DNA of 23,329 nucleotides from Treponema sp. GTDB taxonomy: Bacteria; Spirochaetota; Spirochaetia; Treponematales; Breznakiellaceae. Shown in pieces: positions 7,181 through 15,119 of the stretch; position 1 is the stretch's first letter, and every line of letters begins with the position of its first letter. A program made the position numbers and the translations under genes. The stretch spans positions 1 through 23,329 of the forward strand of contig JAISLX010000095.1 of the NCBI GenBank assembly GCA_031277045.1. The letters run 5' to 3'. Below the pieces are notes generated by a model that had not been told where the DNA came from, searched no databases, and worked only from the letters and a program-made list of their open reading frames with translations.

Positions 7181-8608
7181 ATGCGGCGGTCCAAAACATT
7201 TATGATAAGCAGGGACCTTACGCTTATCGCGGCTTTGATACTATTTACTTTTTTTCCACGCGGCAGCGGGGCCCAGAGTCCGCAAAACAACTTTCCGCCT
7301 TTAACGCCGGATAGCCGGGCGGTGGAATTTGCCCGTCTGGGGGCTGGCGGTTCCTGGGAGGACCTGGCGGAAGCGGCCCTGTGGGCTTCGGCGCTGGGAA
7401 TGGATACGCAGGCGTCGTTAACTTCGCGGGGATCGCCGGATTTGCGGGCGTCCCAGATGGATACTCTTCGTCAGGCGGTGGAAGAACTGCGGGCTGAATG
7501 TACGGGAATGGACGCCAAAGCCCGGGGCGACTACATCCTTTCGTATATGCACCGTAAATTCCTCCGCGCCTATTCTGCCCGCCAAACCCGGCTGGACACC
7601 CTTTTTTCCAACGGCAGGTATAACTGTGTATCCTCCGCCGTGCTTTACCTTGTTCTGGCTATATCCCAGGACCTCGACGTGCGGGGTGTAGCGACACGGG
7701 ATCATGCGTTTGCAATCGTGAATCAGGGAGATACATCCTGGGATGTGGAAACTACGAACCTCTACGGTTTTGATCCTGGCAATCGCCGGGAATTTCACGA
7801 TCAGTTTGGACAGCTTACGGGTTTTGCCTATGTGCCCGCCCGGAATTACCGCGACCGGATAACATTAAGTCCCCTGGAGCTGATTTCCCTGATACTTCAC
7901 AACCATATTGCCGATTTGGAGCGGGGAGGCCGCTACGATCTGGCGGTTCCGTTGGCTCTGACCCGGGCAAGTCTGCTGGCCGGAAGGAAAACCTCCGCGG
8001 TTTCGGATTTTTTTGCCGATCCGGGCCAGGATTTGCGGGAACGGATTCTTAATTACGGCGCCTCGCTGCTTAACGCCGGCAAGGAGGAGGAGGGTCTGCG
8101 CTGGGCCGTGTACGCAGGCCCCAGTTTTGCCGCCGCCGCCGGGCAGGAAGATCCCCGTTGGCAGAATTACATCAACGTTCTGGCTTCCAACCGTACCGTA
8201 AAACTGTGCAGGGCCGGGCGTTTTACGGAGGCCCGCGGGTTTCTAGCGGATAACAGTTCTCTGCTCGATTCCGCCGAATACCGCAAGCTGGAGACTATCA
8301 TTGCCGACACAGAATTTACTGCTCTGGTGAACGGCGTCAAACAAGCCGCCGATGCCGCAGCCGTTATAGCCCGTCTCGATGAAGCGGAATCCGCAGGACT
8401 TTTGCCGGTTTCCCGTGCGCGGGAACTGCGGAATCACCTGTCCCTTTGGCTTGCTACCGATTTTCACAACCGCTTTGCCGCCGCATTTAACCGGCGGGAC
8501 TATTCCCTGGCTCAGGGTATTTTGGACGAAGGCCTGGCGGAATTCCCAAATGATCGCCGGCTTTTGGGTGATCGCGGTACTTTGGAACGGGCGCTTGCCC
8601 CGCGATAA
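7181..8608 (+). CDS. Secreted transglutaminase-like protein with helical-repeat C-terminus
   Basis: A 475-residue protein with an N-terminal export signal (basic RRSK, hydrophobic core LTLIAALILFTFF, likely cleavage near GSGAQ; no lipobox Cys). The centre has the order of a transglutaminase-type Cys-His-Asp site: Cys149 in GRYNCVSSAVLY, His175 in RDHAFAIV, Asp188 in WDVETTNLYG. This is the bacterial transglutaminase-like protease/peptidase fold; these proteins usually act as cysteine peptidases or binding domains rather than cross-linkers. The C-terminal half is Ala/Leu-rich, helical and TPR-like (for example the last 40 residues). The start is uncertain: ATG 7181, ATG 7202 or TTG 7163, none with a good ribosome site; 7181 gives the best signal peptide. 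Monocistronic. Substrate unknown. Confidence 0.75.
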   Translation: MRRSKTFMISRDLTLIAALILFTFFPRGSGAQSPQNNFPPLTPDSRAVEFARLGAGGSWEDLAEAALWASALGMDTQASLTSRGSPDLRASQMDTLRQAVEELRAECTGMDAKARGDYILSYMHRKFLRAYSARQTRLDTLFSNGRYNCVSSAVLYLVLAISQDLDVRGVATRDHAFAIVNQGDTSWDVETTNLYGFDPGNRREFHDQFGQLTGFAYVPARNYRDRITLSPLELISLILHNHIADLERGGRYDLAVPLALTRASLLAGRKTSAVSDFFADPGQDLRERILNYGASLLNAGKEEEGLRWAVYAGPSFAAAAGQEDPRWQNYINVLASNRTVKLCRAGRFTEARGFLADNSSLLDSAEYRKLETIIADTEFTALVNGVKQAADAAAVIARLDEAESAGLLPVSRARELRNHLSLWLATDFHNRFAAAFNRRDYSLAQGILDEGLAEFPNDRRLLGDRGTLERALAPR

Positions 8609-8824
8609 GGGATTACTCCGTAAACTCCGTTCACTGCTGGTACCCTAACAACTATGACATGTGGTTTTGCTTCCTTGCGGGAGATCGTGTTGCACAGCGA
8701 AGCGCAAGGGATAGAAGCGGAAATACCGAAGGTATTGGAGCGGATAGCCCGGTCCGGCGCTTTCAAGCCCCCTGGGGCTGGCGCCGGATGCGCCCAAATC
8801 CACAGGTTTAATCGCGTCAGGCTG
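8609..8824. other. Intergenic stretch with several hairpins, no convincing gene
   Basis: It separates the convergent transglutaminase-like gene and lgt. It holds a perfect AATACC/GGTATT hairpin with a GAA loop (8722-8736) and, near 8758-8787, nested GGCGC/GCGCC and AGCCCC/GGGGCT stems that could end either transcript. A plus-strand open frame starting at ATG 8654 runs on antisense through lgt; it has no ribosome site and I treat it as spurious. Confidence 0.4.
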
Positions 8825-9868
8825 CTAACGCAGCTTTTTTCGCAGTTTGCGCCGGTCTTTCCTGGTCTGGCCTGCGCCGGGGTTTTCGTTAGCAGTGGTG
8901 TTCCCGGCTTCGGGATACACGCGGATAGGTTCGCGGTCCGGCAGGCGGGCGGCGATGATAAGCCAGAGGCAGGCGAAAAGCACTTCCAAAAAAGAGAGGA
9001 TTTGCCCGGTGGAAAAACTGAGCAGGGGGTGGCTTGCGGCGGGCGGCAGGACGCTTTTGACAAATTCGATTCGGTACCCCAGGTGCGCGTCGGGCTCGCG
9101 GAAATATTCGACAAAGATCCGCATAAGCCCGTAAATTACAAAGTAAATGCCGAAAAGAAAGCCCTTGTAGGGCTTTTTGTTGCGGATTGCCCAGGTGATA
9201 GCCCATGCCAGAATCCCCTCGAAAAAAGCCTCGTAAAGCTGGGAGGGGTGGCGGGGCAGGTTGATCAGACCGGCAGGATTGCCGATGGGAATACCGGCTT
9301 TGGCGGCTATTTCCTGTACCCAGCTTTCCCCGGCGGGATAGGGCGTGGCGCCGGGGAAGATCATCCCCAGGGGGCTGGCGGTAGCCCGGCCGTAAAGTTC
9401 CCCGTTGATAAAGTTGCCCAGCCGGCCAAAGGTATAACCCAGGGGGATGCTGGCGGCAAACATATCGCCGATTTCCCTTGGGTCAAAGCGCTTGTACAGG
9501 GCGTAACTGATAATGCCGAAGGTGCCCCCAATAGCGCCGCCGTGGTAGCTCATTCCCATAAGGCCGGTAAAACGGCCGTCCCGAAAGGGCCAAAAGATAA
9601 GCCAGGGCTGCCGCCGGTAATAATCATCGGGTTCGTATACCAGGGTGGAGAAAATCCGGGCCCCCAGGATTAAGCACAAAATACAGTAGTAAAACATGCC
9701 GTACAGGTTGTCATCGCTCATGGGGAACCGCCGTTCCCGTACCTGGCGCCGGTAGAGAAGATAGGCGATCCCAAAGGCGACAATGTACATAATCCCATAC
9801 CAGCGGACAGGAAGGCCGGGGATAATCTCGGGCTTTAACCATGCAGGGAATGGTATCGCAAGGGGCAT
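8825..9868 (-). CDS. lgt: Prolipoprotein diacylglyceryl transferase
   Basis: A 347-residue polytopic inner-membrane enzyme that moves diacylglycerol from phosphatidylglycerol to the lipobox Cys of prolipoproteins, the first step of lipoprotein maturation. The Lgt signature GRLGNFINGELYG is at residues 148-160, with the essential Arg149 and neighbouring Asn/Glu. MSYHGGAIGG (about 106-115, His109) and RHPSQLYEA are the other conserved loops. The C-terminus carries an extra Lys/Arg-rich tail (RKDRRKLRKKLR) after the last helix. ATG 9868 starts at the conserved N-terminus; a GTG at 9883 is in frame but lies in the predicted -10 region. The substrate lipoprotein encoded at 5014 shows the pathway in use. 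Confidence 0.95.
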   Translation of the reverse strand: MPLAIPFPAWLKPEIIPGLPVRWYGIMYIVAFGIAYLLYRRQVRERRFPMSDDNLYGMFYYCILCLILGARIFSTLVYEPDDYYRRQPWLIFWPFRDGRFTGLMGMSYHGGAIGGTFGIISYALYKRFDPREIGDMFAASIPLGYTFGRLGNFINGELYGRATASPLGMIFPGATPYPAGESWVQEIAAKAGIPIGNPAGLINLPRHPSQLYEAFFEGILAWAITWAIRNKKPYKGFLFGIYFVIYGLMRIFVEYFREPDAHLGYRIEFVKSVLPPAASHPLLSFSTGQILSFLEVLFACLWLIIAARLPDREPIRVYPEAGNTTANENPGAGQTRKDRRKLRKKLR

Positions 9869-9873
9869 ACCGC

Positions 9874-9882
9874 ATTGTACCA
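9874..9882 (-). promoter_or_regulatory. Extended -10 promoter of lgt (leaderless mRNA predicted)
   Basis: TGgTACAAT ends 5 nt before the ATG at 9868, so transcription should start at or next to the start codon. No Shine-Dalgarno sequence is present and no good -35 is seen, as is common for extended -10 promoters. Confidence 0.5.
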
Positions 9883-9905
9883 CAGCGGGAAACCTGAAAC
9901 TACCA

Positions 9906-9963
9906 GCCGGCCGGATTTACAGGGCCGGCGCATGTACCACAGCGATACTCGCTAGCGGCTGTG
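9906..9963. repeat. Two adjacent hairpins between lgt and the aminopeptidase gene
   Basis: GCCGGCC (9906-9912) pairs with GGCCGGC (9923-9929), and CACAGC (9938-9943) pairs with GCTGTG (9958-9963) with an inner GCGA/TCGC. They lie between divergent promoters, outside both predicted transcripts. Role unknown; a repeat family or protein-binding sites are possible. Confidence 0.35.
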
Positions 9964-10004
9964 TGTAGTGTAAGAAGGCGTTAGCCTGTCCGGGTTTTTC
10001 TTTT

Positions 10005-10013
10005 CTGGTATAC
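10005..10013 (+). promoter_or_regulatory. Extended -10 promoter of the aminopeptidase gene (leaderless mRNA predicted)
   Basis: TGgTATACT ends 8 nt before ATG 10022. The intervening TTTTCCCC has no ribosome-binding character, and the predicted start site is within 1-2 nt of the ATG. Confidence 0.55.
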
Positions 10014-10021
10014 TTTTCCCC

Positions 10022-11131
10022 ATGATATCTAACGAACTTAAAAAGGCGGCGGAAATTGCCGTCCGCGTGTCCTTAAAGGTAAAGCCGGGGGAACAGGTGC
10101 TTATTATAAGCAATCCCGGCGGCGAAGTGTCGGTGATTTCCCAGGCTGTCTACGAGGCGGCCCTGGAAGCCGGGGGACGGCCCACCCTGATATATCAGCC
10201 GGTTAAGAGTCAACTGGAGTTCGCGGAAAAAACGGTTCTGGCCGCCTTTGGCGCAAAACCGGAGGTTGTTATTTCCCTAAGCGCGGAAAAACTGGGTAAA
10301 GATGAAAACGGCATCGCCAAACCCTATGTTTACGAGGGCGTGGAATTTGACCATGTTTTTCACCTGCAAATGTACGGGACCAAAACCTGCCGGAGCTTTT
10401 GGTCCCCATCCACCAATATCGATTCGTTTATCCGTACCGTACCCATTGATTACGATGAACTTAAGCGGCAGTGCGCGTGTATCAAAGCGGTTCTGGACCG
10501 GGCGGTGTCGCTGCGGGTCAGCGCCCCCGGCGGTACGGACGCCCGCTTTGGTCTGAAAGGCCGCCTTGCCTTTTCCGATGACGGGGATTTTTCCCGGGGC
10601 GGGACCGGAGGGAATCTGCCCGCGGGGGAGACTTTTATAAGTCCCGAAAACGGAACCGCCGCGGGGCAGATAGTCTTTGACGGGAGCATCAGTTTGTACA
10701 AAGGGGACATTGTAATTCGGGAACCTATCCGCTGCACGCTGGAAGGGGGATTTGTCCGGGAAATTACCGGTGGAGAAGAGGCCCAGGCCCTGCGGCACAC
10801 GGTGGAAACCGCTGAACAGAGCGCGCCGGACATGGAAAAGGCGGGGAAGCTGCCCCCCGGCCAGGGAGCGGTCTACGCCCGGAATGCCCGGAACATCGGG
10901 GAAATCGGTATCGGCCTAAACCCCGCCGCCCGTATTACCGGCAGTATGCTGGAGGATGAAAAGGCATTCCATACCTGTCATTTTGCCATCGGTATGAACT
11001 ACGACCGGGACGCCCCGGCGCTGATCCACCTGGATGGTCTGGTAAAAAACCCTACGATTACCGCCGTCAATGAGGATGGCAGTGAAACTGTGATCGAAAA
11101 AGACGGGGAATTACGGGAAGATTTCAGGTAA
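10022..11131 (+). CDS. M29 family aminopeptidase
   Basis: A 369-residue cytoplasmic metallo-aminopeptidase predicted to remove N-terminal residues from peptides (AmpS/AmpT/PepS family; usual length 370-410). The candidate metal ligands are in family order: Glu203 in NLPAGETFISPE, Glu294 in NIGEIGIGLNP, His320 in TCHFAIG, then His336 and Asp338 in HLDG. The family motif usually reads H.D.., so the site looks intact, though HLDGL in place of the more common form is a small variation. ATG 10022 is the only sensible start and has no Shine-Dalgarno sequence. It diverges from lgt; an independent toxin-antitoxin pair follows. Confidence 0.92.
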   Translation: MISNELKKAAEIAVRVSLKVKPGEQVLIISNPGGEVSVISQAVYEAALEAGGRPTLIYQPVKSQLEFAEKTVLAAFGAKPEVVISLSAEKLGKDENGIAKPYVYEGVEFDHVFHLQMYGTKTCRSFWSPSTNIDSFIRTVPIDYDELKRQCACIKAVLDRAVSLRVSAPGGTDARFGLKGRLAFSDDGDFSRGGTGGNLPAGETFISPENGTAAGQIVFDGSISLYKGDIVIREPIRCTLEGGFVREITGGEEAQALRHTVETAEQSAPDMEKAGKLPPGQGAVYARNARNIGEIGIGLNPAARITGSMLEDEKAFHTCHFAIGMNYDRDAPALIHLDGLVKNPTITAVNEDGSETVIEKDGELREDFR

Positions 11132-11221
11132 GCGACATAAAAACGGTCTTGCTTGGACCGGGTACATACCCCGGAGCTTGCTCCTGGGTATCTTCATGCT
11201 ATGAAATTTTTGAAGATTCGC

Positions 11222-11250
11222 TTGACAATGTGTGTAAAATAGAATAAAAT
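11222..11250 (+). promoter_or_regulatory. Promoter of the toxin-antitoxin operon
   Basis: A consensus TTGACA (11222-11227), exactly 17 nt, then TAAAAT (11245-11250). The transcript would begin near 11257, just before the GAGGAG ribosome site (11258-11263). Such operons are normally repressed by the antitoxin at this position; no clear palindrome overlaps it here. Confidence 0.8.
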
Positions 11251-11270
11251 TGAATGCGAGGAGTTAAAAG

Positions 11271-11504
11271 ATGGCTAAAACAATAACATTGAGAGTAGAT
11301 GAAAATATTTATAATACTCTAAAGCGGGCCGCAGACGGTGACCGCAGGACTATTTCAAATTTTATTGAATATGCGGCAATAAATTATATTTTTAATAATA
11401 ACATTGTCGATGATGCTGAGATGAATGAAGTCATGGCTTTTGAAAAAGATATGAAAAAAGGCTTAGATGATATAAAAAAGGGAAGGTATAAGATAATTGG
11501 ATAA
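11271..11504 (+). CDS. Ribbon-helix-helix antitoxin (RelB/CopG-like)
   Basis: A 77-residue protein beginning KTITLRVDENIYNTLKRAA, the beta-strand and first helix of a ribbon-helix-helix DNA-binding domain, followed by RRTISNFIEYAAINYI as second helix. The charged C-terminal tail (about residues 45-77, rich in Asp, Glu and Lys) is the likely toxin-binding part. Family knowledge: such proteins neutralise a partner toxin and repress their own operon. GAGGAG lies 7 nt before the ATG, and the next gene overlaps by 8 nt, the usual arrangement. The codons are distinctly AT-rich compared with flanking genes, which suggests horizontal gain. Confidence 0.87.
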   Translation: MAKTITLRVDENIYNTLKRAADGDRRTISNFIEYAAINYIFNNNIVDDAEMNEVMAFEKDMKKGLDDIKKGRYKIIG

Positions 11505-11769
11505 CTATAAAATAGCAGAAACGGAAACATTTTTTAAGAAAATAAATTCAAGAAGATTCAACCACTTGTATCAAAAAATACATGATGATGTATATCCGAT
11601 CCTCAGACAAAATCCGTTTTTTGGTACAAACATTAAAAAGTTGAAGGGAGAGTATAAAGAGCTTTACCGTTTTAGACTAGGAGACAATAGGCTATTTTAT
11701 AAGATTGAAGAAACAGGGAAAATTATATTTATTGTGAATATTGAAAATAGGAAAGATGCATATAAATAG
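11497..11769 (+). CDS. RelE/ParE-superfamily toxin
   Basis: A 90-residue protein of the RelE/YoeB/ParE fold: a helical N-terminal half, then LKGEYKELYRFRLGDNRLFYKIEETGKIIFIVNIENRKDAYK, the strand-rich core in which Arg/Tyr residues of RFR, RLFY and the final R.DAY form the usual toxin surface. RelE-type toxins cut mRNA on the ribosome; ParE-type ones poison gyrase. The basic core and RKDAYK end favour an mRNA-cleaving toxin, but this is not certain. It starts at TTG 11497 inside the antitoxin gene, with GGAAGG 10 nt upstream; no ATG or GTG lies nearby in frame. Translational coupling to the antitoxin is likely. Confidence 0.87.
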   Translation: MDNYKIAETETFFKKINSRRFNHLYQKIHDDVYPILRQNPFFGTNIKKLKGEYKELYRFRLGDNRLFYKIEETGKIIFIVNIENRKDAYK

Positions 11770-11792
11770 GGCAGGAACTGCACATGATAGGA

Positions 11793-11834
11793 CTGTATAT
11801 GACGAGGGTGCTACTGCGCCCGAAGCATATACAG
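11793..11834 (+). repeat. Long hairpin downstream of the toxin gene
   Basis: CTGTATATG (11793-11801) pairs perfectly with CATATACAG (11826-11834); GGGTG/CGCCC can pair inside the 24-nt loop. No T-tract follows. An 8-nt direct repeat AACTGCAC flanks the region at 11776-11783 and 11871-11878. It may protect the operon's 3' end or be a scar of its insertion. Confidence 0.4.
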
Positions 11835-11900
11835 CCGAAACGCAGGCGGGATTGCGGCGAATGTTTTTGTAACTGCACCCCGGGCGGCGTGTCCGGGTGT

Positions 11901-13466
11901 TCATAGTGTGATCCCGTTTTTAAATATGGCGATTTCCCGGCAGTCCTGTTCTTCGTTACGGGTTTTTGCGCGGCCTGAAACCACGGCGGTGATAAGCTGT
12001 AGTAATTCCGCCTGTACCTGATTGTTGTCTTCCGTAAGGAGTCTGCCTGCGTCAAAGTCTATCCAGGCGGGTTTGCGGCGGGCAAGCGCGGTATTGCTGG
12101 CGATTTTAATGACGGGGACCGGGCCGCCCAGAGGTGTTCCCCGTCCGGTGGTAAACAGGATAAGCTGGGCCCCTGCCGCGGCCAGGGCGGTGGTGGAAAC
12201 TATGTCGTTTCCCGGCCCTTCAAGAATTGTAAGCCCCGGACTGCGGACCTGTTCCCCGTACCGGCATATTCCCCGGACGGGCGAACGGCCGCCTTTCTGC
12301 ACACAGCCGCAGGATTTTTCTTCGAGGGTGCTGATGCCGCCGGCTTTGTTGCCCGGTGAGGGATTTTCGTAGATGGGCTGGTTCTGGGAACGGTAGTAAG
12401 CCTTGAAATTTTCAATCATGGAAACGGTTCGGTCAAAAATATCCCGGTTTTCGCAGCGGTCCAACAGAATCTGTTCCGCGCCGAAAATCTCCGGCACTTC
12501 GGTAAGGATTGCCCCCGCTCCCCACCTGCATACGTTGTCGCAGATCCGGCCCGCCAGGGCGTTGGCGGTGATGCCGGAAAGGCCATCGGAACCGCCGCAC
12601 TTTAGGCCCAGGATAAGTCCCTCGGGTCCTGCTTCTTCCCGCCGGGCTGTGCGCGCGTATTCCGCCAAACGGGTAAGAAGCCGCTGCCCTTCGGCTATTT
12701 CATCGCCGCAGTCCTGGCAGGACAAGAAGGCTATCCGCCCTTCGGCCTGGGGTTCCAGGGATTCCTTAAAGCGTTCAAGGGTGTTGTTTTCGCAGCCCAG
12801 GGCAAGGATCAGCGCGGCGGCGGCGTTGGGATGCTGGGCCAGGCCTCTGAGGATGCTGCGGGTGGCCTCGTGGTCTTCCCCCAGTTGGGAACATCCGTAG
12901 GGGTGGGTCCAGGCGTAGACGCCGTCAATGTGTCCGGTGTGGGCGGTATCCGCCGCGGCGCATAGTTCCGCGTTGGCCCAGCGGGCCAGAGCCAGGGCGG
13001 TTTGGTTGACGCAGCCTACGGTGGGGATGATCCAGATCTCGTTGCGGATGCCGGTCTGCCCGCCGGGACGCCGGTATACGTGGAATCTGGGCGGCGCCGG
13101 AAGTTTTGCCTGGTTTGTCGTCTCCGCCGGGGCGCGGCCGCTCTCCCCGCGCCATGTGTAAACCGGCTCTTCTGTCAGCAGGGTCCGCAGGTTGTGGGTG
13201 TGGACCCAGGAGCCTGTTTGCAGAGGCCGGGAGGCCGCGCCGATGGGGAGGCCGTATTTGAATACTTTTTCCCCGGCGCTGATGTCCTGCAGGGCGATTT
13301 TGTGGCCCTGGGGGATGGTTTCCCGCGCTGTCAGCGCTGCCCCGTTCAGGGACAGGGTTTCCCCGCTCTGTAATTCCCGCAGGGCTACCGCCACATTGTC
13401 GGCGGGATGTATGTGGAAAAGGGCGGGCCCTTCCCTATGTTCCTCTCCGGGGGGGGGCATTATCAT
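11901..13466 (-). CDS. uxaA: Altronate dehydratase
   Basis: A 521-residue cytoplasmic enzyme that converts D-altronate to 2-keto-3-deoxy-gluconate in galacturonate breakdown (E. coli UxaA about 495). It has an N-terminal SAF domain (about 20-100, ending in GSWVHTHNL) and a catalytic D-galactarate/altronate dehydratase domain. Landmarks in order are GIRNEIWIIPTVGCVN, THPYGCSQLG, LGCENN, LKCGGSDGLSGI, EVPEIFG and KSCGCVQKGG; the conserved Cys residues probably bind iron. ATG 13466 overlaps the uxaB stop as ATGA, so the pair is probably translationally coupled. An open frame continues 46 codons upstream inside uxaB but is Arg/Gly-rich shadow sequence. No dedicated terminator is seen. Confidence 0.93.
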   Translation of the reverse strand: MIMPPPGEEHREGPALFHIHPADNVAVALRELQSGETLSLNGAALTARETIPQGHKIALQDISAGEKVFKYGLPIGAASRPLQTGSWVHTHNLRTLLTEEPVYTWRGESGRAPAETTNQAKLPAPPRFHVYRRPGGQTGIRNEIWIIPTVGCVNQTALALARWANAELCAAADTAHTGHIDGVYAWTHPYGCSQLGEDHEATRSILRGLAQHPNAAAALILALGCENNTLERFKESLEPQAEGRIAFLSCQDCGDEIAEGQRLLTRLAEYARTARREEAGPEGLILGLKCGGSDGLSGITANALAGRICDNVCRWGAGAILTEVPEIFGAEQILLDRCENRDIFDRTVSMIENFKAYYRSQNQPIYENPSPGNKAGGISTLEEKSCGCVQKGGRSPVRGICRYGEQVRSPGLTILEGPGNDIVSTTALAAAGAQLILFTTGRGTPLGGPVPVIKIASNTALARRKPAWIDFDAGRLLTEDNNQVQAELLQLITAVVSGRAKTRNEEQDCREIAIFKNGITL

Positions 13467-15076
13467 TTTCTGGGACCGGTACTTGTGGCTGGTTCTTCGG
13501 CGGCCTGCTCCAGGGCCGCGCCCACGCCGTCTTTTAGGATAATCTCCAAGGCCCCCCGGACTGCTTCTTCCAGGGCCGGGTAGACGCTTAGGTCCTCTCC
13601 CCATAATTCCCGGCGGGAAAGCGCCTTGTGGACCAGTTCCTGTATCATTGGCGGCTCAAGCGCTGCTGGTGTACTAAGCGCCGGCTGCGGATTGGGGGCC
13701 TTGTCAAAGGCGGCCCACAGGTCCGCGAAATACCGCAGAATTTCCCCATCGTCCCTGATTGGGTAGGGGGAGTTTTCCCCGTTTTTTGTCCGGCGGCCTT
13801 CCATTTCACCGTCCGCGATATTCCTGCCCCGGTAAAAAACGATAAGCGCGGCCAGGGAACAGCACAGGGCTTTGGGAGCCCTGCCGTATTTTTGCTGGTA
13901 GGAAAGGATTGAGGGGAGTACCCTGGTTTTAAATTTGGACACGCCGTTCAGGCTTATTGAAAGGAGCTGATGTTTGATAAAGGGATTGGCGAAACGTTCC
14001 AGCGTTTCGTGGGCAAAGCGGGTAAGCGCTTCAACGCCGGTTCCGTCATCCGCCCTGGTGTCCAGTTCGATTGAGGGAATAACTTCGTCAAATATGGCCC
14101 GCCGGGTGAACTTGTGCAGGACCGGGTCCGTCATGCACTGATCCACCGTATCAAGACCGTAAAGACTGGCGGCCAGAGCGATGGAGCTGTGGGCGCCGTT
14201 GAGAATTCGCACTTTCCGGGTACGGTAAAATTCGAGGTTACTGGTCCAGACAACGTTAAGCCCCGCTTCTTCCAGGGGAAATTCCCGCCGGTAATCCCAG
14301 GGCGGCGCGCCCGGCGCCGTTTTTGGCTTTTCAATAACCCATAGATAAAAGAGTTCGCCCGCGGTTAGAAGCTTGTCCTGATATCCCAGCTTTTCCCACA
14401 GGGCCTCCTCCTCCCCGGCGGGGAAACCGGAGATAATCCGGTCAACCAGGGTGTTACAGAACACACAGGCCCCAAGCCAGCGCGTAAAATCTTCTCCCAG
14501 TTTCCAGGCGGCGGCATGGCGTTCTACAATATGCCGCAGAGTATCGCCGTTCCGGTCGATCAATTCACAGGGGATAATTACCAGGGCCTTTGACGGATCG
14601 CCCTGAAAGCGCTCGTAACGCCGGTGGAGAAAAGCGGCAAGCTTGCCGGGAAAGGACAGTTGGGGCCGGTCCGGAAGCTTTTCCCCTTCGTGGTAGCTGA
14701 TTCCCGCCTCGGTGGTATTGGAAAACACGAAGCGCAGATCAGGATTTTCCGCACAGGCAAAGTATTCATCAAACTGGGTATAAGGGTTAATGCAGCGGCT
14801 GAGGGATCTGATTACCCTGCGTTCTTCTACCTTTTTGCCCCCCTCAAGTCCCCGCAGAACAGTGGTGTAAAGGCCCCGCTGGGTGTTGATCTGCGCCCCC
14901 TGGGCCCCCTCCCGGTTCCGGGGCTGAACCGCCGCCACATTGCCGTTAAAACCGGTTTTTTCGTTCAGGATGTCAATTTGCCAGTCCGCAAAACCCCGTA
15001 AAAAATTCCCCTCTCCGTATTGGAGTATCCGTTCAGGCCGGCTTACCGTCTGTATTACCTGATCTATTGTTTTCAA
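13463..15076 (-). CDS. uxaB: Tagaturonate reductase (altronate oxidoreductase)
   Basis: A 537-residue NAD-dependent enzyme that interconverts D-tagaturonate and D-altronate, the step before UxaA (E. coli UxaB 483). It belongs to the mannitol dehydrogenase family: an N-terminal Rossmann domain starting at GEGNFLRGF (about 21-29), and the catalytic stretch KVRILNGAHSS, with Lys/Asn/His of the K....N..H motif. TTG 15076 is chosen because a perfect AGGAGG lies 4 nt upstream; the GTG at 15094 is upstream of that site and has none of its own. It is 43 nt downstream of the UlaG-like gene and overlaps uxaA by 4 nt. The isomerase uxaC and the later kdgK/kdgA genes are not in the window. Confidence 0.93.
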   Translation of the reverse strand: MKTIDQVIQTVSRPERILQYGEGNFLRGFADWQIDILNEKTGFNGNVAAVQPRNREGAQGAQINTQRGLYTTVLRGLEGGKKVEERRVIRSLSRCINPYTQFDEYFACAENPDLRFVFSNTTEAGISYHEGEKLPDRPQLSFPGKLAAFLHRRYERFQGDPSKALVIIPCELIDRNGDTLRHIVERHAAAWKLGEDFTRWLGACVFCNTLVDRIISGFPAGEEEALWEKLGYQDKLLTAGELFYLWVIEKPKTAPGAPPWDYRREFPLEEAGLNVVWTSNLEFYRTRKVRILNGAHSSIALAASLYGLDTVDQCMTDPVLHKFTRRAIFDEVIPSIELDTRADDGTGVEALTRFAHETLERFANPFIKHQLLSISLNGVSKFKTRVLPSILSYQQKYGRAPKALCCSLAALIVFYRGRNIADGEMEGRRTKNGENSPYPIRDDGEILRYFADLWAAFDKAPNPQPALSTPAALEPPMIQELVHKALSRRELWGEDLSVYPALEEAVRGALEIILKDGVGAALEQAAEEPATSTGPRK

Positions 15077-15119
15077 AAGGCCTCCTGAAAACACGCGAAA
15101 AACGACGGGGAGCCATCCC

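Noticed and set aside
8822..8895. attC-like inverted repeat CTGCTAACG / CGTTAGCAG at the lgt 3' end
   Set aside because: The perfect 9-bp ends do not fit RYYYAAC or GTTRRRY, and the segment is lgt coding sequence; probably chance.
8654..9673. Plus-strand open frame of 339 codons
   Set aside because: Runs antisense through lgt, has no ribosome site, and its first part is hairpin-rich intergenic DNA. A genomic repeat in 8640-8800 cannot be excluded.
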